Assembly (NCBI GenBank): GCA_903873775.1
Contig: CAIQPR010000025.1
Coordinates: forward strand, 1 to 42,702
Direction: 5' to 3'
DNA from: an uncultured Actinomycetes bacterium
GTDB taxonomy: Bacteria > Actinomycetota > Acidimicrobiia > Acidimicrobiales > RAAP-2
DNA: 42,702 nucleotides
Below are positions 1 through 7,945 of this stretch, in pieces (position 1 is the stretch's first letter; each line of letters begins with the position of its first letter). Made by a program: the position numbers and the translations under genes. The notes below the pieces were generated by a model. It saw only the letters and a list, made by a program, of their open reading frames with translations. It did no database searches and had not been told where the DNA came from.

Positions 1-1337
1 AACGCGCGCTGGTAGCCCGCGGTCAGTGCGTGCGGCGAATGCGGAAGCGCGAATGTGTTGGAGTAATTCGTGGCGACCGTCGCGAGCACGGCCAGGCCGA
101 GCGAGCCACCAACTTGACGTCCGGTGTTCAAGATACCGGACGCGAGTCCCGCGTCGGCGCGGTCCACATCGCTCGTCGCCGCGGTGGCGAGAGGGGTGAA
201 CAAGATACCCATGGAGAAGGACGTAACCACTGCCGCGGGAAGAACGAGTGTCCAGTAGGACGAGTTGGCTTGAATCAAGGACAGCCACAAGAACCCGAGG
301 CTGGCGGTGAGAGTTCCAACGAACAAGAGCGGGCGCACGCCCGTGCGCGTCGTGAGGCGTGAACTCACCTGTGCGCCACCGATGATCGCGACGGACATCG
401 GCGCAAAGGCGAGTCCCGCCCGCAGCGCGTCCATATGTAGAACGTCCTGCAGGTAGAAACTCAAGAAGAACCACATCGAAAAGAATGCGGCCCCGATGAG
501 GAGCATCACGATGTCGGCTCCTCGCAAGGAGCGCGACGCGAAGATGCGAAACGGCAGAAGTGGGTGACTCGCTACACGCTGCTCCCAGAACACGAAGACG
601 ACGATCCCAATGGCGCCGGCGAGGAAGCAGGAGAGGGTGGAGGTCGCTCCCCAACCCACAGTCGCCGTGTTGACGACCCCGTAGACAATTGCGCCCAGCG
701 ACGCGGTGATGTACACCGATCCCGCGATGTCCAACTTGACGAGTGCTTGCTGGTTACGCAGCTCCTGCAAGTGAATCAACGCCACGACGCCCGCAATCAG
801 GCCGACCGGGACATTGATGAAGAAGATCCACCGCCAATTGAGTTCACCGACGAGAACCCCACCGAGCAACACACCCACCGCGCCGCCGGCGCCCGCCACG
901 GCGCTCCAGGCTCCGATGGCTCGCGGGAGCTTGGCGCCACGAAAGGTGGTCACGATGATCGTGAGTGTCGCGGGCGACAAGATGGCGCCGCCCACGCCCT
1001 GTAAGGCGCGCACGGCAATGAGCTGGCCACTCGTGGCGGCGAATCCGGCGCCGATCGAGGCCAACGTAAAAACCGCCAAACCGACGAGGTAGACGATGCG
1101 ACGACCGAAGAGGTCGGCGGCTCGTCCCCCGAGGAGAAGGAAACCGGCGAACGTGAGGACGTACGCATTCACGACCCACTGAACGCCGGAGGTGGAGAAG
1201 TGGAGGTCGTGCTGAATGCTCGGCAGAGCCACGTTGACGATTGAGACGTCGAGGACCACCATGAATTGGGCCAAGCACGCAATTGTCAGGATCAGGCCGT
1301 CAGACGCGCGACGAGTGTCGGGAGATGCAGATGTCAT
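1..1337 (-). CDS. DHA2-type MFS multidrug exporter (partial, C-terminus outside window)
   Basis: Reading the reverse strand from ATG at 1337 gives an uninterrupted frame to base 1 (445 codons). It opens with a short polar N-terminus and a first helix containing FMVVLDVSIVNVALPSI, the hallmark of the EmrB/QacA (DHA2, 14-helix) drug:H+ antiporters. Motif A (GGRAADLFGRRIVYLVG) follows helix 2. Motif C-like GAGGAVGVLLGG and the WRWIFFINVPVG segment follow near residues 135-170. The family usually runs to about 480-550 residues, so roughly the last helices are missing. It is an inner-membrane efflux protein; the substrate cannot be read from sequence. It is divergent from the polysaccharide cluster. 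A TAGCAT box 7 nt upstream of the ATG, with no Shine-Dalgarno sequence, suggests a leaderless message. The family call is sure, the substrate unknown. Confidence 0.9.
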   Translation of the reverse strand, partial: MTSASPDTRRASDGLILTIACLAQFMVVLDVSIVNVALPSIQHDLHFSTSGVQWVVNAYVLTFAGFLLLGGRAADLFGRRIVYLVGLAVFTLASIGAGFAATSGQLIAVRALQGVGGAILSPATLTIIVTTFRGAKLPRAIGAWSAVAGAGGAVGVLLGGVLVGELNWRWIFFINVPVGLIAGVVALIHLQELRNQQALVKLDIAGSVYITASLGAIVYGVVNTATVGWGATSTLSCFLAGAIGIVVFVFWEQRVASHPLLPFRIFASRSLRGADIVMLLIGAAFFSMWFFLSFYLQDVLHMDALRAGLAFAPMSVAIIGGAQVSSRLTTRTGVRPLLFVGTLTASLGFLWLSLIQANSSYWTLVLPAAVVTSFSMGILFTPLATAATSDVDRADAGLASGILNTGRQVGGSLGLAVLATVATNYSNTFALPHSPHALTAGYQRA

Positions 1338-1344
1338 GCGTTCG

Positions 1345-1350
1345 ATGCTA
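1345..1350 (-). promoter_or_regulatory. candidate -10 box of the MFS exporter gene (leaderless)
   Basis: TAGCAT on the minus strand lies exactly 7 nt before the ATG at 1337-1335, so transcription would start at or next to the start codon. No Shine-Dalgarno-like sequence is present in the gap. The same arrangement recurs at several other genes in the window. Inferred from spacing only. Confidence 0.45.
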
Positions 1351-1580
1351 CGGGTGGTGTGACGCGGTGACCGTGACGTAGGTGAAGTGTTCCTTTTCGT
1401 CGTCTTGCGTCGAGCGAATTGATGCGCGCGTGACAGGAAGAGACGCTCGGAAATTTCTTGAGGTTTCCGATGCGGATTGCCCCGATTTCGAAAACATGTC
1501 GAATTAGCATCAATCTAAAGAAATACGACCGTTCACAGTGACAACGAGCTACCCCCGAGAGCAGGTTTCTGGACTCCAAC

Positions 1581-1584
1581 GGAG
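1581..1584 (+). promoter_or_regulatory. ribosome binding site deciding the start of the BcsB-like gene
   Basis: GGAG sits 7 nt upstream of ATG 1592. The frame is open further upstream to a GTG at 1538, but that codon has no good Shine-Dalgarno sequence. Starting at 1592 puts the hydrophobic signal segment about 13 residues from the N-terminus, as expected for a signal peptide. Confidence 0.55.
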
Positions 1585-1591
1585 CCCAGAT

Positions 1592-4500
1592 ATGACGGCG
1601 CACATGCGTCGAGGCTTCGTTGCGCCTCTGCGCCTACTCGTTGGTCTCGCCGTGTTTTTCCTGACCACGTGCGTCATGACCTCCCCCACATGGGCCGGTG
1701 CAGCCACCAAAACACCAGCCACCTCGGTCAATCAGGTGACGGCGACGACGGTGAGCCCTTCTATTCTCGGGCTTCCGACGACTCTGGAATTGGTTGGTAA
1801 ATACGGCAGTGGGGCGCTGACTTTTCCGGCGACACCCGGCATCGAATACACGTCGATCACCCTCAAGGTGACGTGGCCGACGTTCATCTCTCGAGGTCAA
1901 CTCGAAGTGGACGACACGACAAATAATGGTCAGCGCCTCGGCGTCATTGAATCGCCGTCCAATCTCGTTGGGAACGAGACGTGGACGGTGCCGCTCACGA
2001 CCGGCGTGAATCGAGCCGACACCATCGGCGTGAAGTCGACGCTCGTGCAGCCCATCCTCACGGAGTTGTGCGGACCCACTGACGCGATCTTGTCGCTGCA
2101 CGTCCAACCGGTGTCGGTGTCGTACCGCGTCGTGAACCACGTGAAGACCGTCGGCTCCTACCTCAGCGGTCCGATCCGTCACCTCACGGTGCGCTTTCCC
2201 GGAGCCTTCCGATACGACGTCGCGAGCGGGGCCGTCGAACTCGCGTCCGCCGTGGCGAGCGCCAACGTCAACGCGAATATGACGGTGACCGCGATTTCCA
2301 CGGACGCCCCCCTCAGCGCAGTGGTCGAGAATGGCCCCTTCGATCGAGTGATCACCTTCAATCCCGCAAGCCCGCCGTACCTGACCTTGAACGCAAATCC
2401 GTCCATAGGTCTCGTCGTCGGTGGCACGGGTGTTCCCCTCGAGAATCAAGTGCGCGCGCTAACCGGTCGTGTCGAGGCACTGCTGCAGACCTCGGCGGTG
2501 GGCTCTTTGATTGCCCACAACGCATCGGTGTACCAAGGCACTCGTCTCACACTGGCGCAGTTGGGCGTGGGGACGGTGACAGGAAGCGGGGCCGGTCAGT
2601 TCAGCCTGCCTATCTCCTTCACGCAGTCGGCAGTGAATTACCAGTTCCAGTCAGCGCGCTTTGACCTCAATGGCACCTCGCAGGTGTCACCCGAAAACAC
2701 ATCTGTCGGATTGACGCTGGAGATTGGTGGCGTGCCCATCACTTCGACCCACCCCGATGCGAACGGCGCGTGGACGATGTCGGGCACGGTGCCCGCCAAT
2801 TTGGTGCAGAGATCTATCAACGCCTCTGTGGTGGTGTCGTTCTTTGGCACCAACGGCAATTGTTCGGGGTTGACGCCGATCACCGTCGCGGTCAACCAGA
2901 ACTCGACGGTCACCCTGACGCCCGGGACACAAGCTCAGATCACCGGGTTCGCGGCGATGCCGCAGAACCTTCTGCCGACGGCCGATGTCGTCCTCGCACC
3001 GTCGCTGTCCCAGCTCAACTTGGCGTTGCAGGTGGTCGTTGGCGTGCAACGTACGTCGACCTTGCCGTTGATTCTGACGGCGGTGCCCCAGTCCGCGTGG
3101 ACGGGTTCATCGAACGCCATCGTCGTCGCTCGTGCCGACGAACAGGTGGCGAAGTATCTGTATCCGGTGTCGCCCGTGCAGAATTCGATCAACTTCCAGA
3201 GTCATGACGGGTCCTTCCTCAGCATTGTCAATCCCAACCTGTCGTTCCTCTCGGTCGGAACCTCCAGTCAGGGCGGAAACTTTGTTGCGCTCATCGAAGA
3301 TTCGCCGTCGGATGCTCAACGTCTTCTGAACGGGCTCAATGCGGAGAGTTTTGGTTGGCAGACTCTCGGCGGTGACACCGCCGTGGTCGGACCCGACCAG
3401 GTCATCTATACCGCGTTCACTAACCCGCCCACTCTGCCGAAGGCCACAGCGGTTCTCTTCGCGTGGTTGAAGCGACCGTGGGTCCTCTTCCTCCTGGGCG
3501 GCGTCGCGCTGCTCCTGTTGTTGTTCGGCGTTCCCTTCCTTCGACGTTGGACACGCGGGTGGCTCGCTCGACGTCGAGGAGAAGAAGACGGTGACGACAC
3601 GTCACCCGATGAGCCCACGGACCCTTCCGGGAGCGACGGCGCTGGTCCCTCTGACGGCGACGATCCTCCTCCTGGTGACGGCGGCACCCCTCCACCGGAC
3701 ATGCCTCACGGGCCGTCGGGAGATACCTCGTCCGTCGTCGGCACGCCGCCGTCATCCGCGAGTGTCTCGAGCACGCCCGCAGCGGCAACACCCACGCCTC
3801 ACGCGACGGGGCTGCCGCCCACAACGTCACGCGCAGCGAGTGATGCCCTGCCGCCCTCCCCGCGTCATGCCCCGCAGGCCAGTGCCTCAGGATTGGACGT
3901 GCTGGTTGCGCTGGTGGCACTGGCGCCGGACAACCAGGTGGACGCCCGGGTGTCCGACGACGAGGTGATCGAGGTTACGACGGTCGATGAGGTCCGCCTC
4001 ACTGGTGGGTCTGCGTCTCACGCTGCACCCGACACTGTGGCGCCATCGACGGATGCTCGTCCAACTCCGGTCCCGCCGGTCTTGAGTGAATTGTGGATGT
4101 CGGCCCAACCCGTCATCAGCGCCGTTGTCAGCGAACCTTCGTTGGCGCTCGACGACAACGCGCGCGACGACGTCAACGAGATCGACCCGCCGAGCGAATC
4201 AGATTCGTTGAGCGAAACAGAGCTGGCGAGCGAAACAGAGCCGACGAGCAATACGGACGTGACTAAGGATCTTGTTGACCCGAGGGACGGGCACGTAGAA
4301 GTCGAGATGGTTCTCGTGCAGTCGATCGTGAATTTCGAGGCCATGCTCGGGGCCCTCGTTGAGCGCATCGACATGTTGTTGACCACGCCTCGTCAGGCGG
4401 AGAGCAGCGCGCACGCGACGGCGATGTCGAACGTAGATACCGTCGACGCCGCCCCGTATTTCGACGTATTGATCGACGAAGGGCGACGCCTCGCCACGAA

Positions 4501-5011
4501 CTTCGACACACCTTTTGCGCCCGAGGACGTGTCACACGTCGATGGTCGCGACGATGCGTGGGACCCAGGCCGTCACGACGCGCGCAGCGCAGGGTTCTCC
4601 AGTGACCACGTCGACGACCGAGCTGCGTCGACACCGTCGCCCGCGACATTCAGTGAAGACGCGCCGCACGAGAGCGAACCTGCTGACGTGGAGAGTGCGC
4701 ACGTGGTGCCCGTGCACGGAGTTCTTGCGTCGCTCCTCCCTCCCCGGTCTCTCGGTGACGCTGATGCCGTTGACGCGTCGGCGCTGCGGGACCAGAACTT
4801 GCAATTGTTCGATCCCGAAGTCCTCGACAGCTTCGGCGTCCTGGTGACGTACGAAAGTGATCGAGCCTCAGGTCTGTTTAACGCGGAACTCCTCGAAGAG
4901 GTTGGTATTTTCGTTCCCTTTGATTACGAAGAGCGAGCTCGGCAACTCACCATTGGTGAGCACATGAGCGCCACGACGGGGAATGACTGGGAGCACGAGC
5001 CGAGCGAGTGA
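1592..5011 (+). CDS. BcsB-like exopolysaccharide synthase subunit with long acidic cytoplasmic tail
   Basis: A 1139-residue protein from ATG 1592 (an alternative GTG at 1538 adds 18 residues). It has a signal peptide (basic n-region, hydrophobic stretch ending near SPTWAGA) and then about 610 extracytoplasmic residues. The pattern recalls BcsB, the carbohydrate-binding partner of cellulose-type synthases: a jelly-roll-like N-terminal part with one Cys (ELCGPTDAILSLHV), a second beta domain, and a flavodoxin-like part near TADVVLAPSLSQLN. A single transmembrane helix lies around residues 628-650 (PWVLFLLGGVALLLLLFGV), followed by RRW/RRR stop-transfer residues. Unlike BcsB, about 480 more residues follow: Pro/Ser/Thr/Asp-rich, acidic, probably disordered and cytoplasmic, ending in two related copies of a short hydrophobic motif. 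Its stop overlaps the next gene by 4 nt (GTGA). The BcsB relationship is by pattern and by the adjacent processive glycosyltransferase, so moderate confidence. Confidence 0.6.
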   Translation: MTAHMRRGFVAPLRLLVGLAVFFLTTCVMTSPTWAGAATKTPATSVNQVTATTVSPSILGLPTTLELVGKYGSGALTFPATPGIEYTSITLKVTWPTFISRGQLEVDDTTNNGQRLGVIESPSNLVGNETWTVPLTTGVNRADTIGVKSTLVQPILTELCGPTDAILSLHVQPVSVSYRVVNHVKTVGSYLSGPIRHLTVRFPGAFRYDVASGAVELASAVASANVNANMTVTAISTDAPLSAVVENGPFDRVITFNPASPPYLTLNANPSIGLVVGGTGVPLENQVRALTGRVEALLQTSAVGSLIAHNASVYQGTRLTLAQLGVGTVTGSGAGQFSLPISFTQSAVNYQFQSARFDLNGTSQVSPENTSVGLTLEIGGVPITSTHPDANGAWTMSGTVPANLVQRSINASVVVSFFGTNGNCSGLTPITVAVNQNSTVTLTPGTQAQITGFAAMPQNLLPTADVVLAPSLSQLNLALQVVVGVQRTSTLPLILTAVPQSAWTGSSNAIVVARADEQVAKYLYPVSPVQNSINFQSHDGSFLSIVNPNLSFLSVGTSSQGGNFVALIEDSPSDAQRLLNGLNAESFGWQTLGGDTAVVGPDQVIYTAFTNPPTLPKATAVLFAWLKRPWVLFLLGGVALLLLLFGVPFLRRWTRGWLARRRGEEDGDDTSPDEPTDPSGSDGAGPSDGDDPPPGDGGTPPPDMPHGPSGDTSSVVGTPPSSASVSSTPAAATPTPHATGLPPTTSRAASDALPPSPRHAPQASASGLDVLVALVALAPDNQVDARVSDDEVIEVTTVDEVRLTGGSASHAAPDTVAPSTDARPTPVPPVLSELWMSAQPVISAVVSEPSLALDDNARDDVNEIDPPSESDSLSETELASETEPTSNTDVTKDLVDPRDGHVEVEMVLVQSIVNFEAMLGALVERIDMLLTTPRQAESSAHATAMSNVDTVDAAPYFDVLIDEGRRLATNFDTPFAPEDVSHVDGRDDAWDPGRHDARSAGFSSDHVDDRAASTPSPATFSEDAPHESEPADVESAHVVPVHGVLASLLPPRSLGDADAVDASALRDQNLQLFDPEVLDSFGVLVTYESDRASGLFNAELLEEVGIFVPFDYEERARQLTIGEHMSATTGNDWEHEPSE

Positions 5012-6390
5012 CGCGAGAACTCAGCGCTGAACGTCGTGCGGCGCTGTCCGCAGTCATTCTGACGGTGTGTTTCCTCGTCCTCTCGTGGAACTCGATCCTT
5101 ATCTACGCCCACCAATCGGCCTCCTTGGCCGCACCGGGCGTGCCCCTCGGAATGACCATCACGATGGTCATCATCTTGTTGACGCACCAGTTGCCGGTGC
5201 GCCCGGGGTCCATCCTCGCCGTGGACGGTGAGAGTGACTGGATTGTTGCGATGCCGTTCTATCTGGCGGGCGTCTGGATTACGTACTGGCTTCCCGGTCG
5301 CTTCGGTGAGCACTTCTGGATATGGCGTCCCGACAATCTGGGTGTGATCACGATCACGTTGGGCGTCGCGGCACTGATCGGCGGAACCCGGTATCTCTTG
5401 TGGCTGCTCGGACCCATGTCGATTGTCGCGTTCCTCAGTGCTCCCATTTTTGCGTCACTCGCCCTGGGCTTCTCTCCCAAACCCACCGACGTCGCCGCCG
5501 TCAGTGCCGTCTTCGCGGCCGCACCGTGGCTCCTCACTCGTCCGTTTGTCGGAACCAAGGTGTGGCGACGGTGGGCCTTTCTCGCAGCCGCGATGGTGTG
5601 CGGCACCATGGCGGGCGTTGCGGTCGCGCGGATTCTGGACGCGAGCCGCACACTCTCGTCGATGAGTGCCGCGGGAACCGCTGCGATCATCGCCGGCGTT
5701 TTGATGACGATGTCTCGTCGCACGGGCCGTTTCATCCCGATGCCCAATTTGGGATTCGTGCGTACGAGATGGGCGCCGGTGGCGGTGGCCGTGGTGATCT
5801 CGTGCGCCGTGCAGTTCTCCCTGCCGACGCCACAGGTGTCCGAGGCCGGCTCCCCTCTGACACCCCAGGGCGAGGTGGTGTCCTCGCTGCGTTCCACGTT
5901 GGGAATGGCGGCTGTCGAGTGGATGGTTCACTCGAATCTTGGCAATGACACCGCGTACGTTGTTCAATCGCAGTCGCGCAATGAGTGGACTGTCGCCACG
6001 TACCCGACGACGTCCTATCTCAATATTCCTGAACCGCCGTGTCCCAACGTGACGCGCTTCACGTCCTTGGGTCGCCACTACGTCGCCTCGGTCTACCAAG
6101 ACGCTGCGCTGGGGTACCGATGGACCACACTCACGTGGTTACAGCGATCGCGGTCCGTCTACCAGCGCGTCACCATTCTTCTCGAGATACTTCCCCCTGG
6201 TGTCACCGCGCCGGCGATCATCGTCACGCCCAACATTGGTGTTGACGCAGGATTCATTTTGGGCAACATCACGTCGGGTCGTCGCCTCGTGTGTAGCGTG
6301 TCGCCCGCCGAGTTGACGGTGATGACATCCATTGCCGCGAGCATCACGACGCACACGTCGCATGCGCGTGTCGCACACAAGGTGAAGTGA
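5008..6390 (+). CDS. polytopic membrane protein of unknown function in the polysaccharide cluster
   Basis: A 460-residue protein starting at GTG 5008, overlapping the upstream stop by 4 nt and therefore probably translationally coupled to the BcsB-like gene. The first 270 residues hold about eight or nine hydrophobic helices. The remaining 180 or so form a soluble domain, probably outside the membrane, containing two Cys (PPCPNVTRF and RRLVCSV). The size and the helix-bundle-plus-C-terminal-domain plan recall exosortase/EpsI-type proteins or a polysaccharide export partner. I could not find a convincing exosortase Cys-Arg-His set, so I do not name it. Its position between the BcsB-like protein and the glycosyltransferase suggests a role in polymer synthesis, export or modification. 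Function unassigned. Confidence 0.7.
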   Translation: MTRELSAERRAALSAVILTVCFLVLSWNSILIYAHQSASLAAPGVPLGMTITMVIILLTHQLPVRPGSILAVDGESDWIVAMPFYLAGVWITYWLPGRFGEHFWIWRPDNLGVITITLGVAALIGGTRYLLWLLGPMSIVAFLSAPIFASLALGFSPKPTDVAAVSAVFAAAPWLLTRPFVGTKVWRRWAFLAAAMVCGTMAGVAVARILDASRTLSSMSAAGTAAIIAGVLMTMSRRTGRFIPMPNLGFVRTRWAPVAVAVVISCAVQFSLPTPQVSEAGSPLTPQGEVVSSLRSTLGMAAVEWMVHSNLGNDTAYVVQSQSRNEWTVATYPTTSYLNIPEPPCPNVTRFTSLGRHYVASVYQDAALGYRWTTLTWLQRSRSVYQRVTILLEILPPGVTAPAIIVTPNIGVDAGFILGNITSGRRLVCSVSPAELTVMTSIAASITTHTSHARVAHKVK

Positions 6391-6403
6391 CAACCTAAGT
6401 CCC

Positions 6404-6430
6404 TGTTTTAAAACATAAGTCCGGTACACT
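6404..6430 (+). promoter_or_regulatory. candidate promoter with AT-rich palindrome upstream of the glycosyltransferase
   Basis: The 76-nt gap before the glycosyltransferase contains a perfect 12-nt palindrome, TGTTTTAAAACA (6404-6415), flanked by direct repeats TAAGTCC (6396-6402 and 6417-6423). A -10-like TACACT follows at 6425-6430. The AT-rich block stands out in GC-rich DNA. The -35 is weak and would overlap the palindrome, as expected for a regulated promoter. It implies a second transcription unit within the cluster. Confidence 0.4.
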
Positions 6431-6466
6431 TGGGGGCCACAGCCACAGTGTCGGAGACGTGAGCCA

Positions 6467-7945
6467 GTGTCGGAGATAGCTAACGTACCGAAGTCGTATG
6501 ACTTCTACAACTCTCACTTCCCGCAGCCACCGCAGGAAGAGCGAGAGCGCGCGGCCCAGATCGCAATTGACGGACTAGCCGGTCTCGACAAAGAGTTGAT
6601 GGCGACGTACGCCTTCAGCCCGTGGCAGCGCAATTTTTGGATCACCGTGGCCATTCTTGTGGTGGCGGGCTTCGCGATTTGGCCCGTGCAGGTGGGCTCG
6701 TCCCTCGTGGGTTTTCTCGTCGTCCTGTACGGGCTGACCCTGTACAGCCGTTCGCGCATCACCATCATGGGTCTCACGAGTACGGCTCGTAACGAGAACA
6801 TTCTTCCTGTGGAGATCGATGATCTGCCGATTTACTCGATCTTGATGCCGGCGTTCGATGAACCCGAAGTGATTCGCAACCTCGTGCGGGCCGTGGACGC
6901 CATTGACTACCCGAAGGAACGCCTCGAGCTGTTGTTGTTGTTGGAAGAGGATGACAACTCAACGATTGATTCGTTGATCGGCGTCGAACTCCCGACGTCC
7001 GTGCGTGTCCTCCTCGTGCCACCCTCGGAACCGCGAACGAAACCGAAGGCGTGTAACTACGGGTTGCAATTCGCTCGCGGAAAGTACGTCACGATCTTTG
7101 ACGCCGAGGATGTGCCACAGCCGATGCAGCTGCGCGACGCGGTGGAGCTCTTTGAGAGTTCACCCGATGACGTTGCGTGTCTTCAGGCGCGACTCGACTA
7201 CTTCAACTACACGCAGAATCTCTTGACGCGTTTCTTCACGGTGGAATATGCCACGTGGTTCGGATGCATCCTCCCGGGTCTCCAGCGACTGAAGATGCCC
7301 ATCCCGCTGGGGGGCACCTCCAATCACATCAAGACGAATTTGCTAATTGACCTCGGCGGTTGGGATCCCTACAACGTGACCGAGGATGCCGACCTCGGAA
7401 TCCGCCTCGTGCAACGCGGCTACCGCACCCTCGTGCTGGACTCGGTGACCTTCGAGGAGGCGAATTCCGACACGGTGAACTGGATCCGGCAACGTTCTCG
7501 TTGGTACAAGGGATACCTCCAAACCTGGCTCGTGCACATGCGGCAACCTCGCGCCACCTTGGGACATATGGGACCGCGCGGCGTGCTCGGCATCACCACC
7601 GTGATTGGACTCACGCCGGCTCTGGCGGCCGTCAACCTCTTTGCGGCGTTTTTGACGGTGTTGTTCTTTATCGGTGTTCCCGCCAGCCTGACCGGCATCT
7701 TCCCGCCGTGGGTGGTGTACGTCGGTTCGGGCATGTTCTTCTTTGGCAACGCCTTCGTGATCCTCACCTCGATCATGGCGATGATCCGCATGAAGAAGGA
7801 ATACCTCGCACTCACGTGCTTGGTCTTTCCGCTCTACTGGCTGTTGATGGCGGTGGCGGCCACCAAAGCGGTCTACCAATTGATCGTGCGTCCGTCGTAC
7901 TGGGAGAAGACGCAACACGGACTCACGGACGAGTCGGCTGAATGA
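6467..7945 (+). CDS. processive family-2 glycosyltransferase (BcsA/XagB-like catalytic subunit)
   Basis: 492 residues from GTG 6467 (GGAG 10 nt upstream). Two N-terminal helices (about 57-93) precede a cytoplasmic GT-A domain that starts at YSILMPAFDEPE. Catalytic signatures are in order: EEDDNST (about 160-166), DAED as the DXD motif (212-215), TED as the catalytic-base motif (305-307) and RQRSRW (341-346), the Q/R-x-x-R-W motif of processive synthases. Several C-terminal helices (about 375-465) follow, and then WEKTQHG (479-485), typical of XagB-type and related family-2 enzymes. No PilZ domain is present, so any c-di-GMP control would have to act elsewhere. It probably polymerises a beta-linked glycan at the inner face of the membrane and extrudes it towards the BcsB-like partner. 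Sugar and linkage cannot be read. It overlaps the next gene by ATGA. Confidence 0.85.
   Translation: MSEIANVPKSYDFYNSHFPQPPQEERERAAQIAIDGLAGLDKELMATYAFSPWQRNFWITVAILVVAGFAIWPVQVGSSLVGFLVVLYGLTLYSRSRITIMGLTSTARNENILPVEIDDLPIYSILMPAFDEPEVIRNLVRAVDAIDYPKERLELLLLLEEDDNSTIDSLIGVELPTSVRVLLVPPSEPRTKPKACNYGLQFARGKYVTIFDAEDVPQPMQLRDAVELFESSPDDVACLQARLDYFNYTQNLLTRFFTVEYATWFGCILPGLQRLKMPIPLGGTSNHIKTNLLIDLGGWDPYNVTEDADLGIRLVQRGYRTLVLDSVTFEEANSDTVNWIRQRSRWYKGYLQTWLVHMRQPRATLGHMGPRGVLGITTVIGLTPALAAVNLFAAFLTVLFFIGVPASLTGIFPPWVVYVGSGMFFFGNAFVILTSIMAMIRMKKEYLALTCLVFPLYWLLMAVAATKAVYQLIVRPSYWEKTQHGLTDESAE

Noticed and set aside
30..1092. Plus-strand open frames opposite the MFS gene
   Set aside because: The minus-strand frame encodes a continuous and recognisable transporter; the plus-strand frames are arginine- and glutamate-rich shadows.
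5008..6390. Exosortase identity for the polytopic membrane protein
   Set aside because: Topology is similar, but I could not place the conserved Cys, Arg and His of the family, and no sorting-signal protein (PEP-CTERM-like) is visible in the window.
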